Shown here one piece after another: positions 21,696 to 34,067 of a stretch of 64,000 bases of DNA. Under the pieces are notes generated by a model. It worked only from the letters and a program-made list of their open reading frames with translations, had not been told where the DNA came from and did no database searches. Position 1 is the first letter of the stretch. Each line of letters opens with the position of its first letter. This DNA is from Coffea arabica (Eukaryota; Streptophyta; Magnoliopsida; Gentianales; Rubiaceae): positions 42,122,287 to 42,186,286 of the forward strand of contig NC_092326.1 in NCBI RefSeq assembly GCF_036785885.1, given 5' to 3'. The translations under genes were made by a program, and so were the position numbers.

Positions 21696-23825
21696 GGCAG
21701 AAATTTGATGAATTGGGATGAAAAAGAAGATTGAATTAATAGAATTTTTCGGCGGATGAGATTAGCGTTTTCTCACATTTTACTTGTATTGACTTTAGTT
21801 TCAAGTAAATACCACTGATTTTCCTTGCACTTGTAGTCTATACTAGAGCTGACGATTGCTCATAATAAGCTGAGGCAGGTAGATGAGGAAACTCAAGAGT
21901 TTGGCACTTAATGCGCTGATCTACATTGCTTTTGTCCTATTCTGTCAAAGCCTGATGTTGTGTTCGTATTACAAGATTAAGCATGATTAAGAATTTCTTA
22001 GTTGTCCAAAAAGAAGAAAAAAAATTTATTAGTTGGTTACAGCATTGTTTTCAGACTTGGACCGGACCGGTCGGTTCGATTGATCGAACCAGAAACCGAT
22101 CAAGTATCCGGTCCGAGTTATGCCAAAAACCATGTTGGAAAAAGTTCGATCAGATCCGGTCAAAAATCGGATTGAACCGTGAACCTGCAAACCGGGTTAA
22201 TTTCTATTTTCTCATTTTGCTTGACTTGCTAACCGACCAACTATGTATTGCATATTTGAAATGTGAGGGATGGAGAAATTCATTTTGTGAAATATGAGGG
22301 ATGAAAAAATCATTTTATAAAATGTGGGGGACGAAAAATTTTGTTTTATAAAATGTGGAGAACTATAGATTAGATTATGTAAAATATAATTTGACTAATT
22401 TACCCTTCAAAAATGATCATGTGCCTTGTACGTGATGGATTTCGGCCAAAAAATGATCGGAAACCTAGTTATGGACTAAATTTGACCGATTTGAATATGT
22501 AAGGGACATAAAATTACACTTTTAAAAGTGAAAAACGAAAAAAGTAATTTTACAAAATGTGAGGGACGTTTTGGACGATTTTCCCAATACAAAATATGAG
22601 CAGATTCCACCAACTAACACAACATTTTGCTTCAATCAAGGAAAATATTCATAAATAAAATACACAATTAGCTCTCTATCAATAACTTGCATCCTTAATC
22701 CATATCTAAAATGACTTCTGCATTCATAAGAATATCCAAATGGGATCATGGTTGAAAGTCGAATTTGTAGTCTCAGTCACGATCAAAGTTGTTACACTAC
22801 ATAGTAGTTGTGGCGTATGGTCACAGTTGCACCACCATTTCTAGGCTCCATTTTTGTTTCAGGAGATTGTTATTTTCTTAGATTGTTCAGATGCCTGTGA
22901 TAGTAGGCCATGTATAGAGTAATTGGTATTGCATGGTACAAATTAGAGTTCATTTTTTTGGACTATGTTAATTGGTTTTTTTGCTTAATTGGCCTTCTGA
23001 AATTGACATTTGTATGGAGACAATTTGCGTTGTGAACCAAGGTTAAGATTTGATCCCATTGACAAGTCCTGTGCTGTGCATCCATAGTTGGGATAATGGG
23101 GATCTATAGAAAATTTATGAAACGTACATCTTCTCAATGAGTTAAGAGTATATATATGTACATGAATGAATCTCAATCATTCAAGTTTAGCACTAAGATT
23201 TTGACGAAATGTTGACCTTCACTTTCTAAACAATTGCACAGGCGGCTATTAATTAACTGAGGCTCCTGGGCACTGTTGGTGCTCTTACATTTTCTGAGTT
23301 CTTGTTATTCCCATTTCTTTTTCTTTCCTTTCCCCCTTTTTTTTTTCTGGGAAAGTCATTAACTACATAACCATATTCCATTAAGCAGCAAATAAGAGGC
23401 ATTAGTGTTGTTGGAATTTCTGAGAGGAACAGATTGCAAAAATTTTGTCCTTTGCGAAATTACTTCAGCCAGTTGCACAGGAATAAAATTATGCACATTT
23501 GGACGATGTAAATTTCTCAAAAGCGTGAAGTATTTTTTTTTTTTTTGGGGTTTTTTTTAGTTTAGTTAATAACAAAATTACTAAAATCACACTTCCAATC
23601 AAGAAAATATGCAGTTAGCCCAGCTGTAGAATTAAATCTTAATCTTGAGTTGGACGTACGTTGTTATGAATTATTTTGAATAGTTCTATATTGCAACGAG
23701 AATGCATGAAAATGATATAAAGTAAAAACCAAAAATGGGGAGCTGATCACAAGATATAAAGAAGACAAAAGCCCACAATCTGGAATCAATTATATCACTT
23801 TGAATTCATACGTTGGAGACATTCA
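21696..23825. other. Spacer between pectate lyases 1 and 2
   Basis: Holds the promoter of pectate lyase 1 (about 21700-21990, recognisably similar to the copy 2 promoter) and the 3' flank of copy 2 (about 23098-23825, with homologous pieces at 2880-3075 and 19290-19460). Between them, about 22040-22590 is a repeat-like segment made of accggaccggtcggttcgat-type words followed by several atgagggatgaaa/aaatgtgggggacg units ending near gattttccc. I could not find a matching inverted end, so its class is open. No gene is seen. Confidence 0.5.
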
Positions 23826-24344
23826 TTATAATTGGAGAGGACCAGCATGAAGAGTCAAAATAGGTACACTTCCTCCTGGAGCCAATTCAAATGCTTGGGA
23901 TGCAGCATAATTAGGCGTCCAAACATTCCCGGATGAAACAAAATATGCACCGTTAAGAAATACATCATCCTTGGAATTCCATGACCAATTTTTCCACCCC
24001 GGATCGTTTGAAATTCTCCTGGTAACCTGTCAAAAAATGCCAGATCTCCGACGTTGTTAATCCCCCAGGAAATTCTAGATAATTGAGATGCAAACATTTT
24101 CTTGCTATAGAATTTATGGGACATGGTCAAATTATAAGAGCAATTATTCAATATTTGAGCACCTGTTTAGCATCAGAATCATTTTTCGCTCTGTAATAGT
24201 TGGCTTCGCTCAGTATTGTTGGACACGAGCTGCCACCGATAGCATACATTCCCCATTCATCATACTTATTGTTTGCTACATGAACATATCCGTACCTGAC
24301 TCTGTAATTATTTCAAAAGACCAGAATCCATCCAAGTTGAGAAG

Positions 24345-24381
<37 letters not shown>

Positions 24382-25396
24382 TAGATAGACGGTTTACAAA
24401 TTAAAACCATTGAAATAAATTCTGAGTAGAGCTTGATTTTACCTAGGAATTCTTTGGGTTAGTCCAGAAGCAAAATGGTTCAATACCAAGGTGACATACA
24501 TCTTGTTATCCTGGGGAGACTTATCCGAATGCCCTAACAGCATTGCCTGTAAAGAGATCACATCAAACGTTATGAATAGCTGAAATCAAGATCAACCTTT
24601 CTAATGTTTATACTTTCCCATTTTGGTCTGGATATTGAACCATATATTTAATTAGTTTCTGTGGCTTTTGATTTTTTTGGCATTTTACCTTGTCATGCTG
24701 AGTGAAATAGTTGTTGGACACAGTCACGGCAGTTGATTTATGGGATATGTCAAGAAGACCATCGGCACAATTAGAAAAGTGACAATGATCAATCCAAACG
24801 TGGCTAGATGAAAGTATTCTAATGCCATCTCCGTCAGGTACTCCATTAGAACTTGTGTTAAGAAGATGATCAGGATCAATCCGAACCAATCCAGGTATCC
24901 CACGCAAACATTTACGAAAGTTGATTCCATGGACAATAACATGCTCCACATCATTGATTCTAAGGCAAGGTCCATTTCCAATCTCAACTCTAGCACCTCT
25001 TCCATCTATAGTCTTGTAACTATTAACAAAAATTTCAACATCTTTCAGTTTTAGGTTCATGTCCCCTTGAAAGACGATCCAAAGAGGTTCCCTCTGGATT
25101 GCCCCATATCTGAGTGTCCCCTTTTTGGGGTTGATGGGGTCGTCCGAAGGGTCAGTGACAACATATGTGGCACCATTTTTACCTCCTTGGGCACCAGCTC
25201 CATATCCTTTGGCACAATCAGCCAAGGCTTGGCGATTGGTAGCCCAATCCCCGTGTTTTCTCCAACAAGTATCGATCGCATTGAAACCAATGTCCTGATT
25301 TGAGGTACTTTTTATCTGAAGGGCTTGGGATGTCGAGAAACAGCAAATGATGGCTAGCATCCGTGAAAGCACTAGGAAATGACTTGATTTTGCCAT
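23826..25396 (-). CDS. Pectate lyase 2 (PL1 family), shortened C-terminus
   Basis: Four exons on the minus strand: 25396-24689, 24546-24443, 24301-24163 and 24026-23826, giving 383 residues. The start MAKSSHFLVL is chosen because it places the signal peptide at the N-terminus; an in-frame upstream Met (25504) would add 36 residues in front of it. Core motifs are present: [49 protein letters not shown] and QRIPR. The protein ends ...HAGPLQL, where the other four copies end GPL-x-C-(x4 or more)-C, so both late Cys residues are missing. An (AT)n microsatellite lies in intron 2 (about 24347-24379). Exons 2 and 3 match copy 1 in length. Probably active, but C-terminal stability may differ. Confidence 0.9.
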
Positions 25397-25550
25397 GGAA
25401 AAGATTTGATAAATTGGGATGAAAGGGAAAATTGAATAGCATTTGGGAAGATGATCAACATTTTTAGACTTGCTATTCATGTTGATCAATTTACTTCTAA
25501 ACAAATATTACTGATTTTTCTTGCACTTGTAGTCTAGAGCTTCTGATTCC

Positions 25551-25558
25551 TTATATAA
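25551..25558 (-). promoter_or_regulatory. TATA box of pectate lyase 2
   Basis: TTATATAA about 155 bp upstream of the chosen ATG. The surrounding block (gattttt/ccttgcacttgtagtct...aagctg) is conserved upstream of pectate lyase 1, where this site is degraded. Confidence 0.5.
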
Positions 25559-26227
25559 GCTGGAGCTGGTGGAGAACGTAAATTGCAAGCTTGGCACGTA
25601 GTGCCCTGATAATTTAAATTGCTTTTGTCCCGTACTTTTAAATCCTGCAGTTATGATAATCTTAAAGATTAAGGATAATTAAGAATTTATTAGTTGCCAA
25701 AAAAAAAAAAGAATTTATTAGTTTGTTACAGCAATTGCAGAATATTAAAGACTCTACAGAAAGAGAATTCAAGTATTATCATTCTTTAGCGCATTAGCAT
25801 TGTTTCTTAAATGATCTAATGCACACTTGGCTTATGAACAAATCCCTCGTGTCACAGTGGCTTGAAATTTAGAAATGTCCCAGATTTTTAACTTCTTCAA
25901 TGTTCTTTTCGGTTACTTTACATGGAACTGTTTTGTATCAGTTCCTGAAAATCGAGATTTGTTAGAATGAGTTGGCCTATACATTTAGATGGATTATTTC
26001 AAAGTGGCCTATACATTTAGAATTTGTATAGCTACAAACGTAGGGATGAAACATATATACAGCTACAGAGCACTTAGGCAAGCTATCCTCACATTCATCC
26101 AACAATGGTACGCTTAACTGTATCACATCCAGCCTAAACAAGTTTTAGCAATTGTTAATTCTTGAAGTCCAAACTGATTCAACTCAATAAACACAGATAT
26201 AAGCTGCATTTAAGCTCATTAGATTTA

Positions 26228-26421
26228 GGCCCCGTTTAGAGTTGTGATAGCTTGTAAAGAAGCACTTCTGACACAAATACTTTTATAAAAGGTGCTATTA
26301 AATTATCAAAAAATTGGACTGCTTAAATTATTGGAAATTAGTTACCAAACATTTTGTAAGTACTTTTAGTACTTAAAAGTGATTTTTTTTTTGTTAAATG
26401 CACGCAACCCCAAATGAGGCC
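26228..26421. mobile_element. Small MITE candidate with GGCCCCGTTT-type ends
   Basis: A 194-bp AT-rich segment beginning GGCCCCGTTTAGAGTTG and ending caaccccaaatgaggcc. The reverse complement of the end is GGCCTCATTTGGGGTTG, a 17-bp imperfect terminal inverted repeat. No clear target duplication is visible (TTTA on the left, TTCATA on the right). End type and size fit hAT- or Harbinger-derived MITEs; I cannot decide between them. Confidence 0.55.
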
Positions 26422-27115
26422 TTCATAAAACATCTTTCAAACTAAAAATAATTAATCAACCCAAATTTAAACAAATGTCCATCCCATTATACCAGAATAT
26501 CAAACATCCTTACACACTGTGGTGTCCGGCTCATATAGTGTTTCTTACACCTTGATAAAATGTATACTGGTAACTACCTAACCATTAGATGTCTTGAATA
26601 AAATCTTACCGCAGAAAAAACCTTTAACCGAGTTTGTATCCTAACTGCTAAAGTTGTTGTACCCCATTTTGTATTTAGTTTAACTTCAAGTTTTGCATTA
26701 AATTTACAGGCCTCCAGTGGAATTTTATAAAATCAATTAGAATATGCAAATTATATATTATCTCTGTAGTTGCATTGTGCCATGCCAAGATTCGAAATGG
26801 AAATGATTTAAACAGTCTGCACGAACATTCCAAAAGGTACTAGATATGTATTTCATAAATCACTTGCTTCCTCGTAAGGCATTCAAATTTATTTTATTTT
26901 ATTTTATTAAAGACCTTAAATATTTAGCCACTGGTTGTAGGTGTACAATTTTAAGGTTATCATGATGGCACCAACATTATGGTGCAAGGCACAGGCGCCA
27001 GTCCAAACCGGTGCTGAAGACTGGATCTTTCTTCTGATTAAAGAAGTCATAAAAAAAATCTAACTCCTCGAGATTAATTAATTATGATACATGGTGGAAT
27101 TAACGCAGACATCAA

Positions 27116-28752
27116 CTAACAAGCTTTATTCGTAGTGCAGCGTAGGGGGCCTGCATCGGCTGTTAAAGCAGGTACCAACGAACCATCGGCCACCGGAAAA
27201 TTCTGATATCTATTGTAACCAGGGGAACAGTTTCCATATCCAGATTGAACAAAATATGCTCCATTCATGAATTTATCTTTGGAGGATCTCCATTTCCAAT
27301 TTTTCCAACCATTTTTAGCCTCTCTCTTCGTCACCTGTTCAATCAAGCTAGTAATTACTAGGTATTAAAGAAACTATAAATCTTGCAAGCGTTACATGAT
27401 TAGAAGATCTCTCTGCTCTAAAGGTATTAAGTGATATCACAAGATTGGTGAATTAATGTTGTTGGTCATATAATTTGGATTGGCAAGCTGATTAGGTGAA
27501 AGAACATCTAGAATGCAGATAGCATCCAAAGAGATTCTAACAACGGCAATTCTTGCCTCACCAAGAAATCAGTTGGCCTTACTTGTTTAGCATCAGGACT
27601 GTCCGGAGCCATGAAATAGTTCCCTTCGCTGAAAATGGTTGGATTGGCACTTCCACCAATTGCATACATCTCCCATCTATCGTACCTGTTATTTGCCACG
27701 TGCGCATAACCTAGCCTAACCCTGAGAGGATTATACGTTAAACTGATGTGCATAAGTCATATATATATACACATATATATTCCGACAAAAATAAAACTGA
27801 AGAATTCCCAAACCTTGGCATCCTCTGCACAAGACCAGGACCAAAATGGTTGAAGGCTACCGTAACTTTTATGGCATTATCTTCTGTGTTCTTATCATTG
27901 TGCCCAAATAACATCACCTGCCAATGAAACCCTGTGAGAAAATCTGCGGTACCTACGAAACTAAACTACATGAAAGGCTCACAAATATTGTGTAATTTCT
28001 AGCGAAATCTAGTTGGAAATATATGTGTATAAATATATAAGCATTTTGCTGACCTTATCATGCTGAGTAAAATAGTTATTGGAAATGGTAATGGCAGTGG
28101 AAGCATGGATAACGTCAATGAGGCCATCGCTGCACCTCGCAAGAAAGCAATGATCAATCCATATATAGGAAGAATCGAAGATATCAATGCCATCTCCATC
28201 CGAGCCACCCCGGCGGCCTGTGTGAGTTGAACTGCTCTGGACAATGCCAGCCTTCCCTGGCTTACAGTCATGAATGCTAACCCCATGAATAATCACATGG
28301 CTAACATGTTGTATTGTGATGCATGGTCCATAAGCAATCTCCACTTTCACCCCTCTCCCATCAATGGTCTTAAAACTATTTACTATCAGCTCATTTTTCA
28401 GAGTTATAACCATGTCCCTAGCAAATATAATCCACAATGGTTTTGTCTGTACAACACCGTGTCTAAGAGTGCCCGATTTTGGGTGTCCCGGATTATCGGA
28501 TGGATCTGTGACGATATATGTTGCACCATATTTTCCACCGATTGCATTCTTGCCGAAGCCTATAGCGCAATCGGCCAATGCACGCCGGTTATCTGCCCAG
28601 TTAGACCTGCTTCGCCAGCAAGAGTCTATGATATTCATGACTTTTCTGGCGGGCTTAGATGCACTAGGGCCAGCAGCTTGGGAGGTGGAGAAAGTGATGC
28701 TTAGAAGACTGGTTATGATGATCAGTAGCAAATGAAAACCCTGGGAGGCCAT
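27116..28752 (-). CDS. Pectate lyase 3 (PL1 family)
   Basis: Four exons on the minus strand: 28752-28054, 27917-27814, 27721-27583 and 27334-27116, giving 386 residues. The signal peptide is [18 protein letters not shown]. Motifs are [19 protein letters not shown]-type [44 protein letters not shown] and [11 protein letters not shown]. It ends [11 protein letters not shown] with the conserved Cys pair. The [14 protein letters not shown] block groups it with copies 4 and 5 rather than 1 and 2. Donor of exon 3 is CAA|GTAAGG. It looks intact. Confidence 0.92.
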
Positions 28753-31582
28753 GGCTTGGGAAGTGATAATTTACTGGCGATTATAAGATGTAATATGTCA
28801 ATTGTGTACAAGATTACAAGGTGGCACACACGATTCACTTAGACGACTTTCTCGTGGTATTGTTTTCTCGAAGATTTAGGGGACGCAAAAGATGTGATTG
28901 CACGAATTCAGGTTGTTTCATTGACTTTTCTTATGAATCCAAGTTTTGAGTATAGAAATGAGGCATTTCTATATTATTTGACCACCAAAGATGTTGTTTA
29001 TACATTAGGCTCCCTACCGCTCTCCCTCTGCCCCTTGGAGGGGTGCGAGGGGGAAAATAGTTAGGAGAAGAAGCTATTGACTTTTAAATTCTTGATCATT
29101 GAATATTAGCCAATTTTGAATGGAGGATGAATGTTTTCACATAATATATTACTACTAAGATTCTCTCTTTCCATTCAGATGTGCATTAGGAATAGTTTTG
29201 GTAAACTAAAATATAATAATGTTCATGCAAAGGTAGGAAAATGAGACTAGTAACTGGTAGTCGGAAAAGTGAAGCTGAGCATGGCTTAGGATAATAAAAA
29301 GCAAGAAGGTAAGTTGTACACTTATATTATATACCGTCCTTAATATCTAACCAAACCAAATCCCTCCATTTCCTTCTTCTCTTTGGTAAAATTTGGAATC
29401 TCTTTTGAATTGATAAAAGTTCATATTTAGTATTAATTTCTAGTCACAAATTCTTATTTTATTTTGAAAGATAAGGACTAACCTATGCATTGGACAGTGA
29501 CAAGTACATATTTAGAATTCACATGACCTGAATTTTACCGCTCCCCTTTAACTCTTCGTTCTGTTTCAATATCTTCTTGCTATGTCAAATTATTTCCATT
29601 TTATCTCGTACGACAAAGGTTTTTTTCTTTTTCATTGGTATGACAGTGATTTTTTTTTTTACGCCCATAAATGCACTTCTCTCATGTTATTTTCTTCTGT
29701 TTATTTTGTATTTTTTAGTATCAAAGTCCTAAAGCTGTTCATCTCCTATCACCTATACATTCATTCTTCCTCATAAGAGTTTTTTTTTTTTTTTCCTATT
29801 ATCACCATTTATACCTACTCCCACTTCTAGTTCTATTCTAACCTATACTACGTACGGAAAGTGGTCCAATAGAATCATCGGAAATCGACAGGGACTGAAC
29901 CACCATCAGACCATACATATGCATTAAGTGCCCATATGGATCGCCGTATGTATTAAGTACCCATATGGATCTTAAAAAATCCACATTAAGTAACAACTTT
30001 TTTATGAGAGAGGGGCAAGATTTGAATTCTTGAACTCTCACCTCACAAAATATGTATTGGCCAACTCCTTTAGAGGAGGTTGGCTGTCCTCATAGGGCAA
30101 ATTACATTTTATCCCCTGTGATTTAGCATTTTTTTACATAACCCCCTATGGTTTCAAAAGTTATACATAACCCCCTCATGATTTGGATTAAAGTGTCAAA
30201 GTACCGGAAATAGTCATTCGTAACGGAACTTCTAAAAATGTCGAAATTACCCTTATAAATACATGACACACTAATTACGTATGATTTTTATATTTTACCA
30301 TATAACCCCCTTATGATTTAATACTTTACCATATAATCCTCTTATAGTTTTAAAAATATACACATAACCCCCCTTGATTAATAAATAATGTTCAACTTTA
30401 CATAAGGATATTTTTGACATTTTAGGTGATTCCGTTATGAATGATTATTCCCGTCATTTTGATACTTTAATTCAAACCATAAAGGGGTTATATATAGTTT
30501 TGAAAACCATGGAGGGTTATGTAAAAAAATACTAAACCACAAGGGGATAGAGTGGAATTTGCCCTTCCTCATAAGAGTTAGCTGCACCAACTTTTCTAAT
30601 CTTTATCTACGCTGTTGATAGATTCAATCAATAAATATTAATAATATTTTGGTCTAATGATTAAAGTTTAGATCTTATGAATTAAAATTTTTTGAGTTCA
30701 ATTCTGTCTTTTCTCTCTCCAATTCTTAAAACCATGATAATCATCTTTCTTTCCCATATATTTTTTCTCCTCTCTAGTTTATTAGTTTCCTAAAACTCCT
30801 CCAGTTTGATAGTTGTATCTTAAATCTATGATTGTTTGACATTTATCATCGTTCAATGTGATGATTATAAGATTATATATTTTCCACATTTTACAGAAAC
30901 AAGAAATAGAATTTTTTTTTCATTTTCTTGACCATCAAAAACTTCCTCTCTTTTAATCTTTATCCGAGTACCTCCTTTTTCTAATTCGCTTTTGATTATT
31001 TTTTCTCTACTTTTTTTCTGTCTCTCTGTCATTGATTAGTATTCTCATAGTCACACAAATTTTTTTTTTGGGTTACTTGAATCACAAAATTACTGGATGC
31101 ATGCTTTCGAAAAAATTCTTTTCACCATCAATATAGTCCCACATGACTTTTGTTGTACCTATTTTCTTTTTTTTTTTTTGTGATTTTCTATATTTAGTTT
31201 TTTTTCTCCAGATTCTGTATACTGTACTTCAAATTTTCATGACATTTCTGAATCTCGATTGCTCATTCCTTTTCTTTTGCTAGGCTAGCAAAAGAAGCAG
31301 GTGATACTTGATGGAACAAAGTAATTAGAGATATAAAAGAATTATCATTTTTCTTTAAAGATTTGGTTTGTAATATTTAGCAAATGCCATGCATGTGGTA
31401 CATAATTTTTATAATCCATACTATAAGCTTTCATTCTTTTCTCCTTCTAATCTCCTTGGAACCCTCCCACAACAATCCGAGTTCTTTTCGTCTATTACAG
31501 AAGATGCTTACTTTTAAAGGAGGAAAAATAAAAGGGTGCAATATTTCAATAATATGATTTTTTAAATTTAAATCGGTCTAAA
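28753..31582. other. Spacer between pectate lyases 3 and 4
   Basis: Holds MITE copy 3 (30095-30564) and otherwise AT-rich DNA with many T runs (about 29590-29790 and 30900-31210). A short GC-rich inverted stretch (ctccctctgcccc/ttggaggggtgcgaggg) lies near 29018-29052. About 30640-30720 faintly resembles a tRNA-derived SINE (gtctaatgattaaag and gagttcaattc), too weak to call. No gene is seen. Confidence 0.5.
30095..30564. mobile_element. MULE-type MITE, copy 3
   Basis: A 470-bp element beginning GGGCAAATTACA and ending GGAATTTGCCC, with the same inverted arms as copy 2 (ccctgtgatttagc / ctaaaccacaaggg). It is flanked by GTCCTCATA (30086-30094) and TTCCTCATA (30565-30573), a 9-bp duplication with one mismatch. 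No coding capacity. Confidence 0.88.
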
Positions 31583-33273
31583 TCAGCATGCCTCTCCAGG
31601 ATGACAATTGAGAGGACCAGCATCCGAAGTCAAAGAAGGAACCAAGAATCCTGAAGCAACAGAAAATAATTGAGACGCAGAATAAAGAGGAGAGCAGCTT
31701 CCCAGTCCAGATTGAACAAAGTAAGCCCCATTAAGAAAGACATCCTTAGAGGTTCTCCATTTCCAATTCTTCCAAACTCCTGGACCCCCTTCAATGTCTC
31801 TTTTGGTAACCTATCAAAATAATTGCACAACAGATTGCATCATTTTTTTAGTAGATGTATTCATACAGAGCTACTTACGAAATTGGGGAGCTAGACTTTT
31901 CTGCACCTGTTTAGAGTCGGGATTTTTTGAAGCTATAAAGTAATTTCCGTTGCTTAATATTGTTGGATTTGAGCTTCCACCAATTGCATACATAAGCCAC
32001 TGGTCATACCTATTGTTTGCTACATGAGCATAGCCGTACCTAACCCTGAAATCAAGCAATGGGTCCAAGAAATTGAATCAGTTCTCAAACATGCAATGAT
32101 TGACTAATCCATTTAAATGCTTTTAGAAGACTTCGAATTGATGGATGGCTGGAACTCGTCTACCTTGGCATCCTTTGGACTAATCCAGGACCAAAATGGT
32201 TGAATGCCACTGTCACCTTCATAACTTTGTCTGCAGTATAGCCATCTTGATGCCCAAGCAGCATCACCTGAAATTCATCCAGACGACAACATCTCACTCA
32301 TCGATGATCAATTAATGAAATTCCATTTTCGAAGTGTATGCTAAAGAATTTTTAGTGAGAATGGCCCCATTCTTTTTTGGTGGAAATGGCAAGCTACTGG
32401 ACTCCCTAGCATAGACTTTCCCATTCTCAGACTTTTCATCATATACTTAACATGATATTTTAATTCCTTTCATGCCAGCTAAAGTACTTAAATAGAAAAG
32501 GCAAAAAGAAAATCATGATAAAAGATGTTCTTGATCACCTTGTCATGCTGAGTGAAGTAATTGTTTGAGACAGTAATGGAAGTTGATGCATGGATTATGT
32601 CAATAAGACCATCGGTGCAACGAGCCAAATAGCAGTGGTCAATCCAAATATTAGAAGATGCAAATACAGCAATTGCATCTCCATCAGAACCCGTTCTCTC
32701 TCCAACATGATTCAGACTACTTCGGACCATACCACGTTTTCCAGGTTTACAGTCGTGTATGCTGATCCCATGAATAATAACATGGCTGACACCTTCAATA
32801 GTGATGCAAGGTCCATTGGCAATCTCAACTTTGACACCCCTTCCATCAATAGTCTTATAGCTGTTCACCATCAGCTCATTCTCCAGCTTGAGGACCATGT
32901 CTCTTTGGAAAATGATCCATAGGGGTTTATCTTGGGTAACGCCATATCGAAGTGTACCTGGTTTAGGATTTATTGGGTCATCGGACGTGTCAGTGACAAC
33001 ATATATGGCGCCGTTCTTCCCTCCTAAAGCAGCGTTTCCGAACCCTCTAGCACAATCAGCCAAGGCTTGTCGATTTGAAGCCCATTTTGGGTTCCATCTC
33101 CAACAAGAATCAATTATGTTCATGGCTTTCTTTTGGGGATAATATGGACTTATGGGATTAAAATTTGTCGGAGTAGTTTTATATGGAGTGATATGAATTT
33201 TATGAGCTTGAAAGGTTGAAAAACAACAGATTAAGATCCATGAAAGCAGTAGCAAGAAACTAGAATTTGCCAT
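31583..33273 (-). CDS. Pectate lyase 4 (PL1 family)
   Basis: Four exons on the minus strand: 33273-32539, 32267-32164, 32045-31907 and 31810-31583, giving 401 residues. The start [17 protein letters not shown] is the Met nearest the signal peptide; an upstream in-frame Met adds 18 residues. Motifs are [21 protein letters not shown] (Thr where others have Pro), [40 protein letters not shown] and [11 protein letters not shown]. It ends [11 protein letters not shown] with the Cys pair. Exons 2 and 3 are again 104 and 139 nt. It is closest to copy 5 in the C-terminal exon ([17 protein letters not shown]). It appears functional. Confidence 0.92.
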
Positions 33274-34067
33274 GGCTGAGGTTAGAGATCGAATTTGGGA
33301 GATGGAAGGAGAACAAATAGCTAGCATGTCAACTGCGAAATGGTTAAGGAGGTGGTCACCATGTTTAGAGCATTCGTCAGGAAATGATTAATAAGTTGTT
33401 TAGGAGGATTTCGGCTTGATTTTCTAAAGCTTTAGATGAACGTGATGGCACGAGATATAAAGATAAGTTGACCTAGAGATTACGAAGCACTACTGCCTAC
33501 TGCAACATCTTCAGGTACTCTAGCTAATTCAAAGCCATTTTTATTTTGTTCTTTTGTTTACTATCATAAAACCATGATGTAGTATATGACTGGAAGTGTT
33601 AATTCTGGGAAAGGTTTTGTGTAGCATGTCTAGTAGCAATAGATGTGCCACAGTACGCTCTTTTGAGATGCAGCAACGCAAAGAAAAATTAGTGAATCAA
33701 ATGCAAAATACAACTCTAGTTTTCAAATTGGGCTGTAACAAGTACCAACACACTATTTTCTTGAGTGTTTAATTCATATTAAGTACTCAATGATTCGAGT
33801 CCGTTGCAGTATATGCATCAAGAACGCGAATGCGACAGGAGGAAATAATTTTATGGGGATAATTTGCATGTGATATTATATTTGATTCTTGGTTGAAGCA
33901 CGGACTTCTTAACCAATTCTCTTTGAATTCTATGGCTAGCTAAGCTGCTGTTTGCTTGCACCCTCAAATTAACATAACTGTAACTTTTGTTTTGACTCAT
34001 GGTATATCACAGCCAAGAAAAGGCCTATAATTGATATGACTATTGATCTAAGTAATCGATTCAAAAA
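33274..34067. other. Spacer between pectate lyases 4 and 5
   Basis: The 5' flank of copy 4 and 3' flank of copy 5. A TATA-like TTTATATC on the minus strand lies near 33455-33465. No gene or clear repeat is visible. Confidence 0.45.

Larger units (their letters stand above)
25397..27115. other. Spacer between pectate lyases 2 and 3
   Basis: Contains the copy 2 promoter (25397-25700), a candidate MITE at 26228-26421 and the 3' flank of copy 3. No other gene is seen. It is AT-rich with short TTTTATTTTA-type runs near 26890. Confidence 0.5.

Noticed and set aside
25397-25504. Upstream start for pectate lyase 2
   Set aside because: Would put 36 residues ahead of the signal peptide; the other copies start directly at the signal peptide.
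30640-30720. Faint tRNA-derived SINE resemblance (gtctaatgatt and gagttcaattc)
   Set aside because: Only two short words match; no poly-tail and no flanking duplication found.
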